64,000 bases of DNA, taken from NCBI GenBank assembly GCA_036556965.1, contig DATBIO010000272.1:1-64000 (forward strand), written 5' to 3'. The notes under the pieces were generated by a model. It worked only from the letters and a program-made list of their open reading frames with translations, was not told the origin of the DNA and ran no database searches. This DNA comes from DATBIO01 sp036556965 (GTDB lineage: Bacteria; Acidobacteriota; Vicinamibacteria; Fen-336). The position numbers and the translations under genes are program-made. Shown piece after piece: positions 17,350 through 25,656 of the stretch. Position 1 is the first letter of the stretch, and every line of letters begins with the position of its first letter.

Positions 17350-19053
17350 CTATCGCGGGGCGTCCAGCAGGGCGACCCGCGGGGCGGGGCGCCAGCCGGG
17401 GCCGCGCAGCCCGCGGCCGGGGGTCTTCCCCGTGAGGGCGCCCCCGTCCACCACGGGCACCCCGTTCACCAGCACGTAGCGGAAGCCCTCGCTGTAGCGG
17501 TGGGGCTGCGCGAAGGTCGACAGGTCGCGGACCGTGCGCGGGTCGAACACGCTCAGGTCCGCCGCGAAGCCGGGCTTGAGCAGGCCGCGGCCCTCCAGGC
17601 CGGCCACGGCGGCGGGGAAGGACGTCATCTTCCGCACCGCCTCCTCGAGGGTCAGGACCTTCTCGTCGCGGACGTAGTGGCCCAGGATGCGCGCGGCGGA
17701 GCCCCAGCCCCGCGGGTGCGAGCCCTCGCGCGCGAAGGGGCCGTCCGTGGCCTTGGCCGGGGAGTCGGTGCAGAAGGCCACCAGGGGATGGGCGAGGGCG
17801 GCGCGCACGTCGGCCTCGTCCATGATGGACAGGATCCCCGACCCGTTCGCGCGGTCGGCGATCACGAGGTCGATGAGGGCGTCGCGGGCGTCCTTGCCCT
17901 GCTCGGCCGCGATCTGGGCGATGGTCTTGCCCTGCAGCGCGGCCAGGGCGGGGTCCAGGAGCGAGCCGACCAGGATGCCCTCCGGGCCCCCGCTGCCCAG
18001 GTACTGGTTCTCCCACTCGCCCGACTCCGTGGCCATGTCCCGCTTGGCCCTCTCGCGCAGGGCGGGGTCGCCCAGCCGCTCGAGCAGCGCCTCGCGGCCG
18101 CCCTCGCGGATCCACGGCGGCAGGCAGGCGTCGAGCCCGTTGGCCGCGCGGTTGTAGGGGTACTGGTTCGCGCTCACGTCGAGGCCGTCCGCGCGGGCCT
18201 GCTCGATGCGGCGCAGGACGGCGGGCATGCGCCCGAAGTTCGGCCGGTAGGCGGTCTTGAGGTGCCAGACCTGCGTGCGCACCGAGGCGTCGCGCGCGAT
18301 GCGGAAGACCTCGTCCAGCGAGGCGTCGATGCGCGCCGACTCCGAGCGCTGGTGGGTGAAGTAGGCGCCGCCGTGGCGCGCGGCCACGCGGGCCATGGCC
18401 GTCAGCTCCCCGGTGCTCGCGTAGATGTTGGGGATGTACTGGAGCGAGGAGGAGACGCCCAGCGCGCCCTGGCGCATGGCCTCCTCCACCACCTCCTCCA
18501 TCCGCGCCATCTCGGCGCCGGTGGCCGCCCGCTCCTCCTTGCCCATGACCAGGTCGCGCACGCCCCCGGAGCCCACGAAGGTGGCCAGGTTGATGGCCGT
18601 GCCGCGCCGCTCGAGGGTGCCGAAGTAGCCGTCCAGGGTGGTCCAGTCGGGAGTGACCCCGTAGCGGCGGAAGGTGTCCGCCTCCTCCCGGACCATGCGG
18701 TCGTTCACGGGGGCGATGGAGGACCCCTCGCCCGTGACCTCGGTGGTGATGCCCTGGGTCACCTTGGAGGCGGCGCGCGCGTCCACCAGCACGTGGTACT
18801 CGGACTGTCCGAGCAGGTCGATGAAGCCGGGGGCCACCACCAGCCCCCGGGCGTCGATGCGGCGCCCCGCCCCCCGGCCCTCCAGCCGGCCGACGGCCGC
18901 GATGCGTCCGTCCTTGACCGCGACGTCGGCCACCGTCCAGGGCGCCCCCGTGCCGTCGAGGACGCGCCCGCCTTCGATGACGATGTCGAACGCGCCCTCG
19001 CCCGCGTGGCCGGCGAGCAGGCCCAGGGCGAGGAGCAGGGACAGGAGCCTCAT
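17350..19053 (-). CDS. D-aminoacylase-like amidohydrolase lacking the usual HxH motif
   Basis: A 567-residue exported member of the N-acyl-D-amino-acid deacylase branch of the amidohydrolase superfamily. The signal peptide is about residues 1-20. FDIVIEGGRVLDGTGAP and a C-terminal LKPGFAADLSVFDP frame the TIM barrel. At the first metal site, where D-aminoacylases have PGFIDxHxH, this protein reads PGFIDLLGQSEYHVL, and the Cys-containing loop is replaced by TGEGSS. His residues in YFTHQRSE and VWHLKTA and the Asp in FCTDSPAK remain. I recall this PGFIDxLGQSE pattern as a distinct subfamily, so it is probably functional with altered metal binding. TAGACT lies six nt before the ATG, implying a leaderless start. 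Confidence 0.8.
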   Translation of the reverse strand: MRLLSLLLALGLLAGHAGEGAFDIVIEGGRVLDGTGAPWTVADVAVKDGRIAAVGRLEGRGAGRRIDARGLVVAPGFIDLLGQSEYHVLVDARAASKVTQGITTEVTGEGSSIAPVNDRMVREEADTFRRYGVTPDWTTLDGYFGTLERRGTAINLATFVGSGGVRDLVMGKEERAATGAEMARMEEVVEEAMRQGALGVSSSLQYIPNIYASTGELTAMARVAARHGGAYFTHQRSESARIDASLDEVFRIARDASVRTQVWHLKTAYRPNFGRMPAVLRRIEQARADGLDVSANQYPYNRAANGLDACLPPWIREGGREALLERLGDPALRERAKRDMATESGEWENQYLGSGGPEGILVGSLLDPALAALQGKTIAQIAAEQGKDARDALIDLVIADRANGSGILSIMDEADVRAALAHPLVAFCTDSPAKATDGPFAREGSHPRGWGSAARILGHYVRDEKVLTLEEAVRKMTSFPAAVAGLEGRGLLKPGFAADLSVFDPRTVRDLSTFAQPHRYSEGFRYVLVNGVPVVDGGALTGKTPGRGLRGPGWRPAPRVALLDAPR

Positions 19054-19124
19054 GGCGGGAGTCTACGGCAGAGTCGGCGCGGGCGCGGCGTTCCCGGAGT
19101 CCTGCCCCGTGCCCGGCCACCGCA

Positions 19125-19130
19125 TATGAT
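19125..19130 (+). promoter_or_regulatory. -10 box deciding the antiporter start
   Basis: TATGAT lies 7 nt before GTG at 19138 and overlaps the alternative ATG at 19126. If transcription starts 6-8 nt after the box, only the GTG can be the initiation codon. Confidence 0.45.
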
Positions 19131-19137
19131 TCACCCC

Positions 19138-20430
19138 GTGACCTTCCTGGCCGCCGGACACGGCACCGACGTCGTGTCCGCCCTCCTGCTCGTCCTCGCC
19201 CTGCTCGTGGTCGGCGCGCGCCTGGCGGGGGCCGTCGTCGAGCGCCTGGGCTTCCCCGCCGTGCTGGGAGAGCTGATGGTGGGCGTGCTCCTCGGCAACC
19301 TCGCGCTCCTGGGCGGACCGGACCTGGGACCCTTCCGGGACAGCGAGGCCTTCGTGGTGCTCGCGGAGCTGGGCGCGGTCCTGCTCCTCTTCTCGGTGGG
19401 GCTGGAGTCCACGCCCCGGGACATGATGGCGGTCGGCCTCCCCGCCCTCCGCGTGGCCGTCGTCGGTGTGGTCACGCCCATGGCTCTCGGCTTCGGGGTG
19501 GGCGCGCTGGCGCTTCCCGGCGACTCGTGGATGCTCCACGCCTTCCTGGGGGCGATGCTCGCCGCCACCAGCGTGGGCATCACCGCGCGCGTGCTCGGCG
19601 ACCTGGGCGCGCTGCGCAGCCGCCCCGCCCGCATCATCCTGGGGGCCGCCGTCATCGACGACGTCCTCGGCCTGCTCGTGCTCGCGGTCATCGCCGGGAT
19701 CATCACCGCCGCCGCCGGGGGAGCGGCCATGACCACGGCGGGGGTGCTGGCCATCGTGGGGAAGGCCGTGGTGTTCCTGGTGGGCTCCCTCCTCGTGGGG
19801 GGCCTCATCACGCCGCGCCTCTTCCGCCACACCGGTCGCCTGGGGGCGCGGGGGATGGTGCAGGCCGTCGCCCTGAGCTTCTGCTTCGCGCTGTCGTCGC
19901 TGGCCCTGCTGGCGGGGCTGGCCCCCATCGTGGGAGCCTTCGCCGCCGGCCTCATCCTGGAGGACGAGCAGCACAAGCCCCACCTGGTGCCGGGGGAGAA
20001 GAACCTCCACGAGTCGATCGAGCCGCTGATCGGGCTCCTGGTCCCCGTGTTCTTCGTCCGCATGGGAATGCTCGTGGACCTGCGGGCGCTGGGCTGGGGC
20101 GTGCTCGGCCTCGGCCTGCTCCTGACCGGCGCCGCCGTCCTGGGCAAGCTGGCGTGCGGCCTGGTGGCCCCCCGCGGCGTGTCGAGGCTGGTGGTGGGGC
20201 TGGGCATGATGCCCAGGGGCGAGGTCGGGCTCATCTTCGCGGGCATGGGCGCCAAGCTCCTGCTGGACGGCCGCCCGGTGGTGGACACCGCCGTCTACGC
20301 GGCCGCCGTCTTCATGGTGGTGGCCACCACCGTGGCCACCCCGCCCCTGCTGCAGTGGGCGGTGCGGCGCGACCTCAAGCGCGGCACAGCGCCTCCAGCC
20401 GCTCCAGCTGCTGGCGGTGACCCAGGCTGA
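19138..20430 (+). CDS. CPA2-family cation:proton antiporter
   Basis: A 430-residue inner-membrane exchanger of the KefB/NapA type with 12 or so transmembrane segments. The hallmarks are GFPAVLGELMVGVLLGNLALL near the N-terminus, LAATSVGITARVLGDLGAL, and the acidic pair AVIDDVLGLLVLAVI in the ion-binding helices. It ends soon after the last helix and has no RCK domain of its own. It exchanges Na+ or K+ for H+; which ion cannot be told. I prefer GTG 19138, because a TATGAT box overlaps the alternative ATG 19126. The 3' end overlaps the convergent potassium-channel gene by 56 nt, which makes a compact ion-handling pair. Confidence 0.85.
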   Translation: MTFLAAGHGTDVVSALLLVLALLVVGARLAGAVVERLGFPAVLGELMVGVLLGNLALLGGPDLGPFRDSEAFVVLAELGAVLLLFSVGLESTPRDMMAVGLPALRVAVVGVVTPMALGFGVGALALPGDSWMLHAFLGAMLAATSVGITARVLGDLGALRSRPARIILGAAVIDDVLGLLVLAVIAGIITAAAGGAAMTTAGVLAIVGKAVVFLVGSLLVGGLITPRLFRHTGRLGARGMVQAVALSFCFALSSLALLAGLAPIVGAFAAGLILEDEQHKPHLVPGEKNLHESIEPLIGLLVPVFFVRMGMLVDLRALGWGVLGLGLLLTGAAVLGKLACGLVAPRGVSRLVVGLGMMPRGEVGLIFAGMGAKLLLDGRPVVDTAVYAAAVFMVVATTVATPPLLQWAVRRDLKRGTAPPAAPAAGGDPG

Positions 20431-21451
20431 TGAGGGTGTCCCCGGGCGCGATGAGGGCCTCCGGCGGGGGGTTGAACTGCATGGCGCCGTCGGCGCGCTT
20501 GATGGCCACGATGATGATGCCGAGCTCCTCGCGGAGGCGGCGGTCGCGCACGGCGGCCCCCGCCAGGGCGGAGCCCTTTCGCACGACGTTCTCCTCGATC
20601 TGGAGCTCCAGGTAGTCGCTGCGCGTGGCCAGCTCGATGAAGTCCACCACCGCCGGGCGCAGGATGGCCTGGGCCACCTGGTGGCCCGCGGTGACGTAGG
20701 GCGAGACCACGCGGCTGGCCCCCGCGCGCACGAGCTTCTTCTCCGCGGCCACGTCCTCCGCGCGCGCCACGATGAACAGCCGCTCGTTGAGCAGGCGGGC
20801 GCTCATGGTGATGTAGAGGTTGTCGGCGTCGGAGGCCACCGCCGTGACCAGGGTGCGCGCGCGCTCCACTCCCGCCCGGCGCAGGACCTCGTCCGAGGTG
20901 GCGTCCCCGCCCAGGGCGATCCCGTGGGGCTGGGCGAAGTCGGCCAGCAGGTCGGGCTGCTTGTCCACGATCACGAAGGGCACGCCCTGGGCGCTCAGCT
21001 CGCCGCAGACGTAGGTGCCCATGCGGCCGAAGCCGCACACGATCGCGTGGTCCTTCAGCGCTTCGAGCATCCGCTCCATTCGTTGCCTCTCGAGGTTGCC
21101 CCGCACCTCGCCCCCGACCACCGCGCTGATGATCACGCCCGCCGCGTAGAAGAGGGTGAAGACCCCCACCAGGAGCAGGGCCATGGTGAGGACGCGGCCT
21201 TCCGGGCTGAGGGGATGGACCTCCAGGTAGCCCACCGTGGTCAGCGTGATCACCGTCATGTAGAGGGCGTCGAAGGCGGACCACCCCTCGACCGCCACGT
21301 AGCCGGCCGTGCCCAGCCCGAGGAGCAGCACGGAGAGCGCGGCCATGAGCACGAACTCGCGCGAGCGGTCCGTCGCGCTCCAGCCCCGCGCGGAGGGAAG
21401 GGCGGCCCCCCCGCCGCGCCGGTCGGGACGGCGCCGGATGGAAGGGAACAT
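20375..21451 (-). CDS. RCK-gated potassium channel (two TM helices plus TrkA-N/TrkA-C)
   Basis: A 358-residue MthK-like channel subunit. After a basic N-terminus there are two transmembrane helices flanking a pore loop, TLTTVGYLEVHPLS. An RCK domain follows with a Rossmann core HAIVCGFGRMGTYVC and DATSDEVLRRAGVERA, then a TrkA-C domain in about residues 270-350. The filter reads TVGYL instead of the canonical TVGYG; I recall similar bacterial sequences with non-Gly residues here, but it deserves attention. Cytosolic ligands such as Ca2+ or nucleotides normally gate this family. The ATG at 21451 follows TATCCT by ten nt. It diverges from the aminotransferase gene with only 45 bp between starts. 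Confidence 0.85.
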   Translation of the reverse strand: MFPSIRRRPDRRGGGAALPSARGWSATDRSREFVLMAALSVLLLGLGTAGYVAVEGWSAFDALYMTVITLTTVGYLEVHPLSPEGRVLTMALLLVGVFTLFYAAGVIISAVVGGEVRGNLERQRMERMLEALKDHAIVCGFGRMGTYVCGELSAQGVPFVIVDKQPDLLADFAQPHGIALGGDATSDEVLRRAGVERARTLVTAVASDADNLYITMSARLLNERLFIVARAEDVAAEKKLVRAGASRVVSPYVTAGHQVAQAILRPAVVDFIELATRSDYLELQIEENVVRKGSALAGAAVRDRRLREELGIIIVAIKRADGAMQFNPPPEALIAPGDTLISLGHRQQLERLEALCRA

Positions 21452-21461
21452 GAGGGGGTAA

Positions 21462-21488
21462 AGGATAGCCGATGCCCGCGGGTAGAAT
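21462..21488. promoter_or_regulatory. Back-to-back leaderless promoters
   Basis: The 45-bp space between two divergent start codons holds TATCCT on the minus strand (21467-21462, ten nt before the channel ATG) and TAGAAT on the plus strand (21483-21488, eight nt before the aminotransferase ATG). Each -35 region must lie inside or beyond the other gene's -10, so the two promoters probably compete. Confidence 0.5.
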
Positions 21489-21496
21489 GCCGGGCC

Positions 21497-22822
21497 ATGA
21501 GCGTGGCGGCGCCGCCCTCGCTGGTCTTCCACCGCGTGGGGCGTCCCCTGCCCAGCGTGGCGCGGGGCCTCGGGGCCGAGCTGTGGGACACCGCCGGGCG
21601 GCGCTACCTCGACGGGTCGAGCGGCGCGGTGGTGGTGGGGATCGGACACGGCCGGGCGGAGGTCGCGGAGGCCATGGCGCGCCAGGCGGCGGCCGCGGCC
21701 TACGTGCACGGCACGCAGTTCACGAGCGAGGTGCTCGAGGAGTACGCCCGGCGCCTGGCCGTGCACGCGCCGGGGGCCTGCCGGAAGCTCTACCTCGTCA
21801 CGGGCGGCTCGGAGGCGAACGAGACGGCGCTGAAGCTGGCCCGCGCCTGGCACCTCGCCCGCGGCGAGCCCGGGCGCCACAAGGTGGTGGGCCGCTCCAT
21901 CTCGTACCACGGCAACACCCTGGCCACGCTGTCCGTCTCCGGGCGGCCCGCCCTCCAGGCCCCGTACCGCCCGCTGCTGACGAGCACGCCGCGCGCGGCG
22001 GCCCCCTTCTGCTACCACTGCCCGCTGGACAAGGCCTACCCGTCGTGCGCCCTGGCCTGCGCGGACGACCTGGCCACGGTGATCGAGCGCGAGGGGCCGG
22101 AGACGGTGGCCGCCTTCGTGGCGGAGCCTCAGATCGGAGCCTCCGCGGGCTCCGCTGTGCCCCCCGACGACTACCTGCCCCGCGTGGCCGAGACCTGCCG
22201 CCGCTACGGCGTGCTCCTCGTCGCGGACGAGGTGATGTGCGGGTTCGGGCGCACGGGCCGGTGGTTCGCGGTGGAGCACTCCGGCGTGGCCCCCGACCTC
22301 GTGACCTGCGGCAAGGGCATGAGCAGCGGCTACGCTCCCGTGGGCGCCGTCCTCGCGCGCGAAGGCGTGGTGGAGGCGGTGGACGCCGCGGGCGGGTTCG
22401 TGCACGGCTTCACCTTCTCGCACCACCCCGTCACCGCCGCCGCCTGCCTGGCCGTGCTCGAGATCCTGGAGCGCGAGCGCCTGGTGGAGCGGGCGGCCCT
22501 CCTCGGCGCGCGCCTGGCCGCGCGCCTGGCCGTCCTGCGCGCGCGTCCCCACGTGGGCGACGTGCGGGGCCGCGGCCTCATGTGGGGGATCGAGCTGTGC
22601 GAGGAGCCGTCGGCGCGCCGGCCCTTCCCCCGCGCGCGGCGCACGGCCGAGCGCGTGACGGAGCGCGCGCTGGAACAGGGCCTCGTCGTCTACCCGAGCA
22701 CCGGCTGCGCCGGCGCCGACGGTGACGTGCTCATGGTCGCCCCCCCGCTGGTGACCACGGACGCCCAGCTCGAGGAGATGGTCTCTCTCCTCGAGCGCGC
22801 CCTCGGCGCGGAAGGCCTCTGA
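21497..22822 (+). CDS. Class III PLP-dependent aminotransferase
   Basis: A 441-residue fold-type I enzyme. Recognisable elements are LWDTAGRRYLDGSSGAVVVGIGHG at the N-terminus, the cofactor-binding TGGSEANETALKLARAWH, LLVADEVMCGFGRTGRWFA with the cofactor-contacting Asp, and the Schiff-base lysine in TCGKGMSSGYAPVGA. The family transfers omega-amino groups from compounds such as GABA, beta-alanine, diamines or adenosylmethionine. The exact substrate is not evident. The next gene is a spermidine-synthase-like protein, so polyamine metabolism is conceivable but unproven. The ATG 21497 is 8 nt after TAGAAT. Confidence 0.85.
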   Translation: MSVAAPPSLVFHRVGRPLPSVARGLGAELWDTAGRRYLDGSSGAVVVGIGHGRAEVAEAMARQAAAAAYVHGTQFTSEVLEEYARRLAVHAPGACRKLYLVTGGSEANETALKLARAWHLARGEPGRHKVVGRSISYHGNTLATLSVSGRPALQAPYRPLLTSTPRAAAPFCYHCPLDKAYPSCALACADDLATVIEREGPETVAAFVAEPQIGASAGSAVPPDDYLPRVAETCRRYGVLLVADEVMCGFGRTGRWFAVEHSGVAPDLVTCGKGMSSGYAPVGAVLAREGVVEAVDAAGGFVHGFTFSHHPVTAAACLAVLEILERERLVERAALLGARLAARLAVLRARPHVGDVRGRGLMWGIELCEEPSARRPFPRARRTAERVTERALEQGLVVYPSTGCAGADGDVLMVAPPLVTTDAQLEEMVSLLERALGAEGL

Positions 22823-22875
22823 CCACGGCCGCGGACGCGTCCGCCCGGGCCCTCGAGGCGCCGGCCGCCGGGGAC

Positions 22876-25083
22876 GTGGCCGTCGCCCGGCGCGACCTCG
22901 CCGCCGCCTCCGTGCTCTTCGTGGTCAGCGGCGCGGCCGCCCTCGTCTACCAGGTGGCCTGGCAGCGCCTGCTCGCCCTGACCACGGGCGTCGGCGTGTA
23001 TTCCGTGGCCATCATCACCGCCGCCTTCATGGCGGGGCTGGGCCTCGGCAGCCACGCGGGAGGCGTCATCTCCGCGCGGCTGACCGCGCGCCGGGCCCTG
23101 GCCGCCTTCGGGCTCATCGAGCTGGGGGTGGCCGCCTTCGCCGCGGTCAGCGTGCCTCTCTACTACGGCGTGCTGTACCAGCGCGCGTCCGCCCTCTATG
23201 ACGGCCTCGGACGGGCCACCGTGACCCACCTCCTGTCGCTGCTGCCTCCCACCGTCCTCATGGGGATGTCCCTGCCCTTCCTCGTCCGCGGCCTGGTGCG
23301 CGCGCGGGCGGGGGCGGCGCGCACCATCGGCTACCTCTACGGCGCCAACGCCCTGGGCGCGGCCCTCGGCGCCTTCCTCACGCCGTGGGTCCTGCTGCGC
23401 TTCCTCGGCGTGACGGGGGCGGTGCAGGCGGCCGCCGCGGGGAGCGCGCTGGCCGGGCTGGGGGCCCTCCTCATCGCCCGCGGCGCCCTCTCCGCGGCGG
23501 CGCCCGGGCCTTCCCCGGACGCGCCCCCGGCCGCGGAGCCGCCTCAGCCGTTTCGCGTCTGGCTCCTCCTCTACGCGCTCTCCGGCTTCGTGGCCCTCTC
23601 CCTCGAGATGGCGTGGTTCCGCGTCCTCGACGTGGCGGCCAAGGGCGCCGCCTTCACCTTCGGCACCCTGCTCGCCGGCTACCTGGTGGGCCTGGCCGCA
23701 GGCACCCTGGCCGCGGCGCGCCGCGCGGAGGCCCTGCGGCGCCCGCTGGCCGTGTTCCTGGCCTGCCAGGCGGGCGTCGTGCTCAGCACGCTGGCGGCGC
23801 ACGCCGCGCTGGCCTGGCTCCCCGCGGCCTGGCCGGGCGTGGAGTGGCTGGTGGCCTACGGGCATCGGCAGTACGGCGTCAAGATGGCGCCGTTCGAAGG
23901 GTGGGCCTTCGCCGGCGTCTACGTGCTCCTGCCCCTCGTCCTCTTCGGGCCGGCCACCTTCCTCATGGGATTCGGCTTCCCCGTCCTGCAGAGGGCCACG
24001 CAGTCCGATCCCGCGACCAGCGGCCGCCGCGTCGGCATCCTGCAGGCAGGGAACATCGCGGGCTGCGCGCTGGGCAGCCTGGTCACCGGGCTCCTCCTCT
24101 TCGACGCCGTGGGGACCTCGGGCGTCTTCCGGATGCTGGCGGGGGTGGCGGCGGCGGTGGCCCTCGTGGGCGCGCGCGCCCTCCGTGACCGCCGCTTCGC
24201 GGGCGCCGCCGCCGCTCTCCTGCTGCTGGCCGCGGCCTTCCCCGGCAACGACCGCCTCTGGCGGCGCCTCCACGGCGCTCCGCCGCCCGAGGACTCGTTC
24301 GTCGAGGAGAACGCGGCCAGCGTCACCGCGCTCACGCCCCAGCCCGGCGGGTACCGCCTGGCCGTCAACGGCCGGCACAACAGCTGGCTGCCCTTCGGCT
24401 GGCTGCACACCATCATCGGCGCCATGCCCGCCGTGGCCCACCCTGCCCCCGCCGAGGTGGCGGTCATCGGGCTGGGCTCGGGCGACACCGCCTGGGCCGC
24501 GGGGTGCCGCGACACGACGCGGCGGGTGACGGTGTTCGAGATCGCGTCGAGCCAGCCGCGCCTGCTGGCGCGCGTGGCGGGCCAGCCCACCATGTCCCGC
24601 CTGCACGACTTCCTGCGCGACCCGCGCGTCAGCATCGTGGGCGACGACGGCCGCCGGCGGCTGCAGGCCGACGGGCGGACCTACGACCTGATCGTCAACG
24701 ACTCCATCGACTTCGACACCTCCATGGTCACCCACCTGCAGTCCGTCGAGTACTACCGCCTCGTGCGCAGCCGCCTGCGCCCGGGCGGGCTCTTCTGCGC
24801 CCTGGCCCGCACCCCGCGCCTGCGCGCCGCCGTGCAGCGCGTGTTCCCCCACACCGTCTACTTCCGCGAGGACCTGCTCCTGGCGGGCGCCGAGCCCATC
24901 GTCATCGACCGGGAGGGCTGGACGGCCCGCCTGCGCAGCCCCCACGTCGTGGAGTACCTGGGGCGGGCCCGCATGCGGGAGGTGGTGGCCTTCGTGGAGC
25001 GCGCCCACTACGGGCGGCCGCTGCCTCCCGACGCCGACGTCAACCGGGACCTCGAGCCCAAGGACGAGTTCTTCCGTCCCTAG
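22876..25083 (+). CDS. Membrane-fused spermidine-synthase-like protein
   Basis: A 735-residue two-part protein. Residues about 1-475 contain a dozen or more hydrophobic helices of the kind fused to SpeE-like proteins (VSGAAALVYQVAWQRLLALTTGVG). Residues about 490-735 form a Rossmann methyltransferase-like spermidine-synthase domain (VAVIGLGSGDTAW, VTVFEIASSQPRLL, VGDDGRRRLQADGRTYDLIVND). The aminopropyl-transferase catalytic residues are only partly recognisable, and the usual DPxGP segment reads NDSIDFDTS, so polyamine synthesis is uncertain. The GTG 22876 is used; the frame is open further upstream to the preceding stop, so an upstream non-ATG start is possible. Its TAG is shared as CTAG with the convergent PilZ gene. 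Confidence 0.75.
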   Translation: MAVARRDLAAASVLFVVSGAAALVYQVAWQRLLALTTGVGVYSVAIITAAFMAGLGLGSHAGGVISARLTARRALAAFGLIELGVAAFAAVSVPLYYGVLYQRASALYDGLGRATVTHLLSLLPPTVLMGMSLPFLVRGLVRARAGAARTIGYLYGANALGAALGAFLTPWVLLRFLGVTGAVQAAAAGSALAGLGALLIARGALSAAAPGPSPDAPPAAEPPQPFRVWLLLYALSGFVALSLEMAWFRVLDVAAKGAAFTFGTLLAGYLVGLAAGTLAAARRAEALRRPLAVFLACQAGVVLSTLAAHAALAWLPAAWPGVEWLVAYGHRQYGVKMAPFEGWAFAGVYVLLPLVLFGPATFLMGFGFPVLQRATQSDPATSGRRVGILQAGNIAGCALGSLVTGLLLFDAVGTSGVFRMLAGVAAAVALVGARALRDRRFAGAAAALLLLAAAFPGNDRLWRRLHGAPPPEDSFVEENAASVTALTPQPGGYRLAVNGRHNSWLPFGWLHTIIGAMPAVAHPAPAEVAVIGLGSGDTAWAAGCRDTTRRVTVFEIASSQPRLLARVAGQPTMSRLHDFLRDPRVSIVGDDGRRRLQADGRTYDLIVNDSIDFDTSMVTHLQSVEYYRLVRSRLRPGGLFCALARTPRLRAAVQRVFPHTVYFREDLLLAGAEPIVIDREGWTARLRSPHVVEYLGRARMREVVAFVERAHYGRPLPPDADVNRDLEPKDEFFRP

Positions 25084-25433
25084 CCGCCGCCCCTCCCCGC
25101 CTCGTCGCGCATGGGCGCGGCCGGCGAGCGCTTGATCGCCTCGAGGAGGGCGAGCTTCTCGCGCAGCCCGATGCGCGTGATCTGCACGCCGAAGCCGCGG
25201 GGGAGGTCGGGCGCGCGCGGGTCGGCGGGCTCGTTGAGCCAGGTCACGCGCGCCTGCACGCGAAAGGGGTCCAGGCCGCCGAGGGCCAGCTCGAGCTCGA
25301 GGACCTGGCCGGTGAAGACGGCCAGCTCGGTGGCCAGGAACAGCCCGCCCACGCTGACGTTGGCCACGGGCAGCTCCATGCCGTCCAGGCGGCAGGCGAT
25401 GGCGGGGAGGAGGAACCGGTCGCGCGCCTTCAC
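25080..25433 (-). CDS. PilZ-domain protein
   Basis: A 117-residue single-domain PilZ protein, the family that binds cyclic di-GMP. The second signature (D/N)xSxxG is present as NVSVGGLFLAT. The first, normally RxxxR, is only weakly matched by the N-terminal ARDRF, so ligand binding is not assured. GTG 25433 overlaps the stop of the upstream 70-residue gene (GTGA). The last gene of a minus-strand run SGNH hydrolase, small protein, PilZ, it ends on a CTAG shared with the spermidine-synthase-like gene. Confidence 0.75.
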   Translation of the reverse strand: MKARDRFLLPAIACRLDGMELPVANVSVGGLFLATELAVFTGQVLELELALGGLDPFRVQARVTWLNEPADPRAPDLPRGFGVQITRIGLREKLALLEAIKRSPAAPMRDEAGRGGG

Positions 25434-25642
25434 GTGGCCTTGGGGAAGTGCCGGTCGACCCAGGCCCGCACGCGCGCCTCCACCTCCGGCTCCGTGCCGC
25501 CCGAGAACCGCTCGGCGGCGGGCCGCGCGGACATGGTGGCGGCCACGAAGACCTCGGCGTGCACCACCTCGCCCTCGCGGTAGAGGTAGGCGTGGACGTC
25601 GCCCCCCGGCCGGCGGAACTTCAGGAGGCGCCCCGTCTTCAC
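25430..25642 (-). CDS. 70-residue protein of unknown function
   Basis: A small protein, VKTGRLLKFRRPGGDVHAYL then YREGEVVHAEVFVAATM, with a likely two- or three-stranded beta core and an amphipathic C-terminal helix (EPEVEARVRAWVDRHFPK). I do not recognise a family. It is supported as a gene by its GTGA overlap with the PilZ gene, and by TAACGT eight nt before the GTG at 25642, matching the leaderless pattern seen elsewhere. It starts 14 nt after the SGNH hydrolase stop. Confidence 0.55.
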   Translation of the reverse strand: MKTGRLLKFRRPGGDVHAYLYREGEVVHAEVFVAATMSARPAAERFSGGTEPEVEARVRAWVDRHFPKAT

Positions 25643-25656
25643 GCTACCGCACGTTA

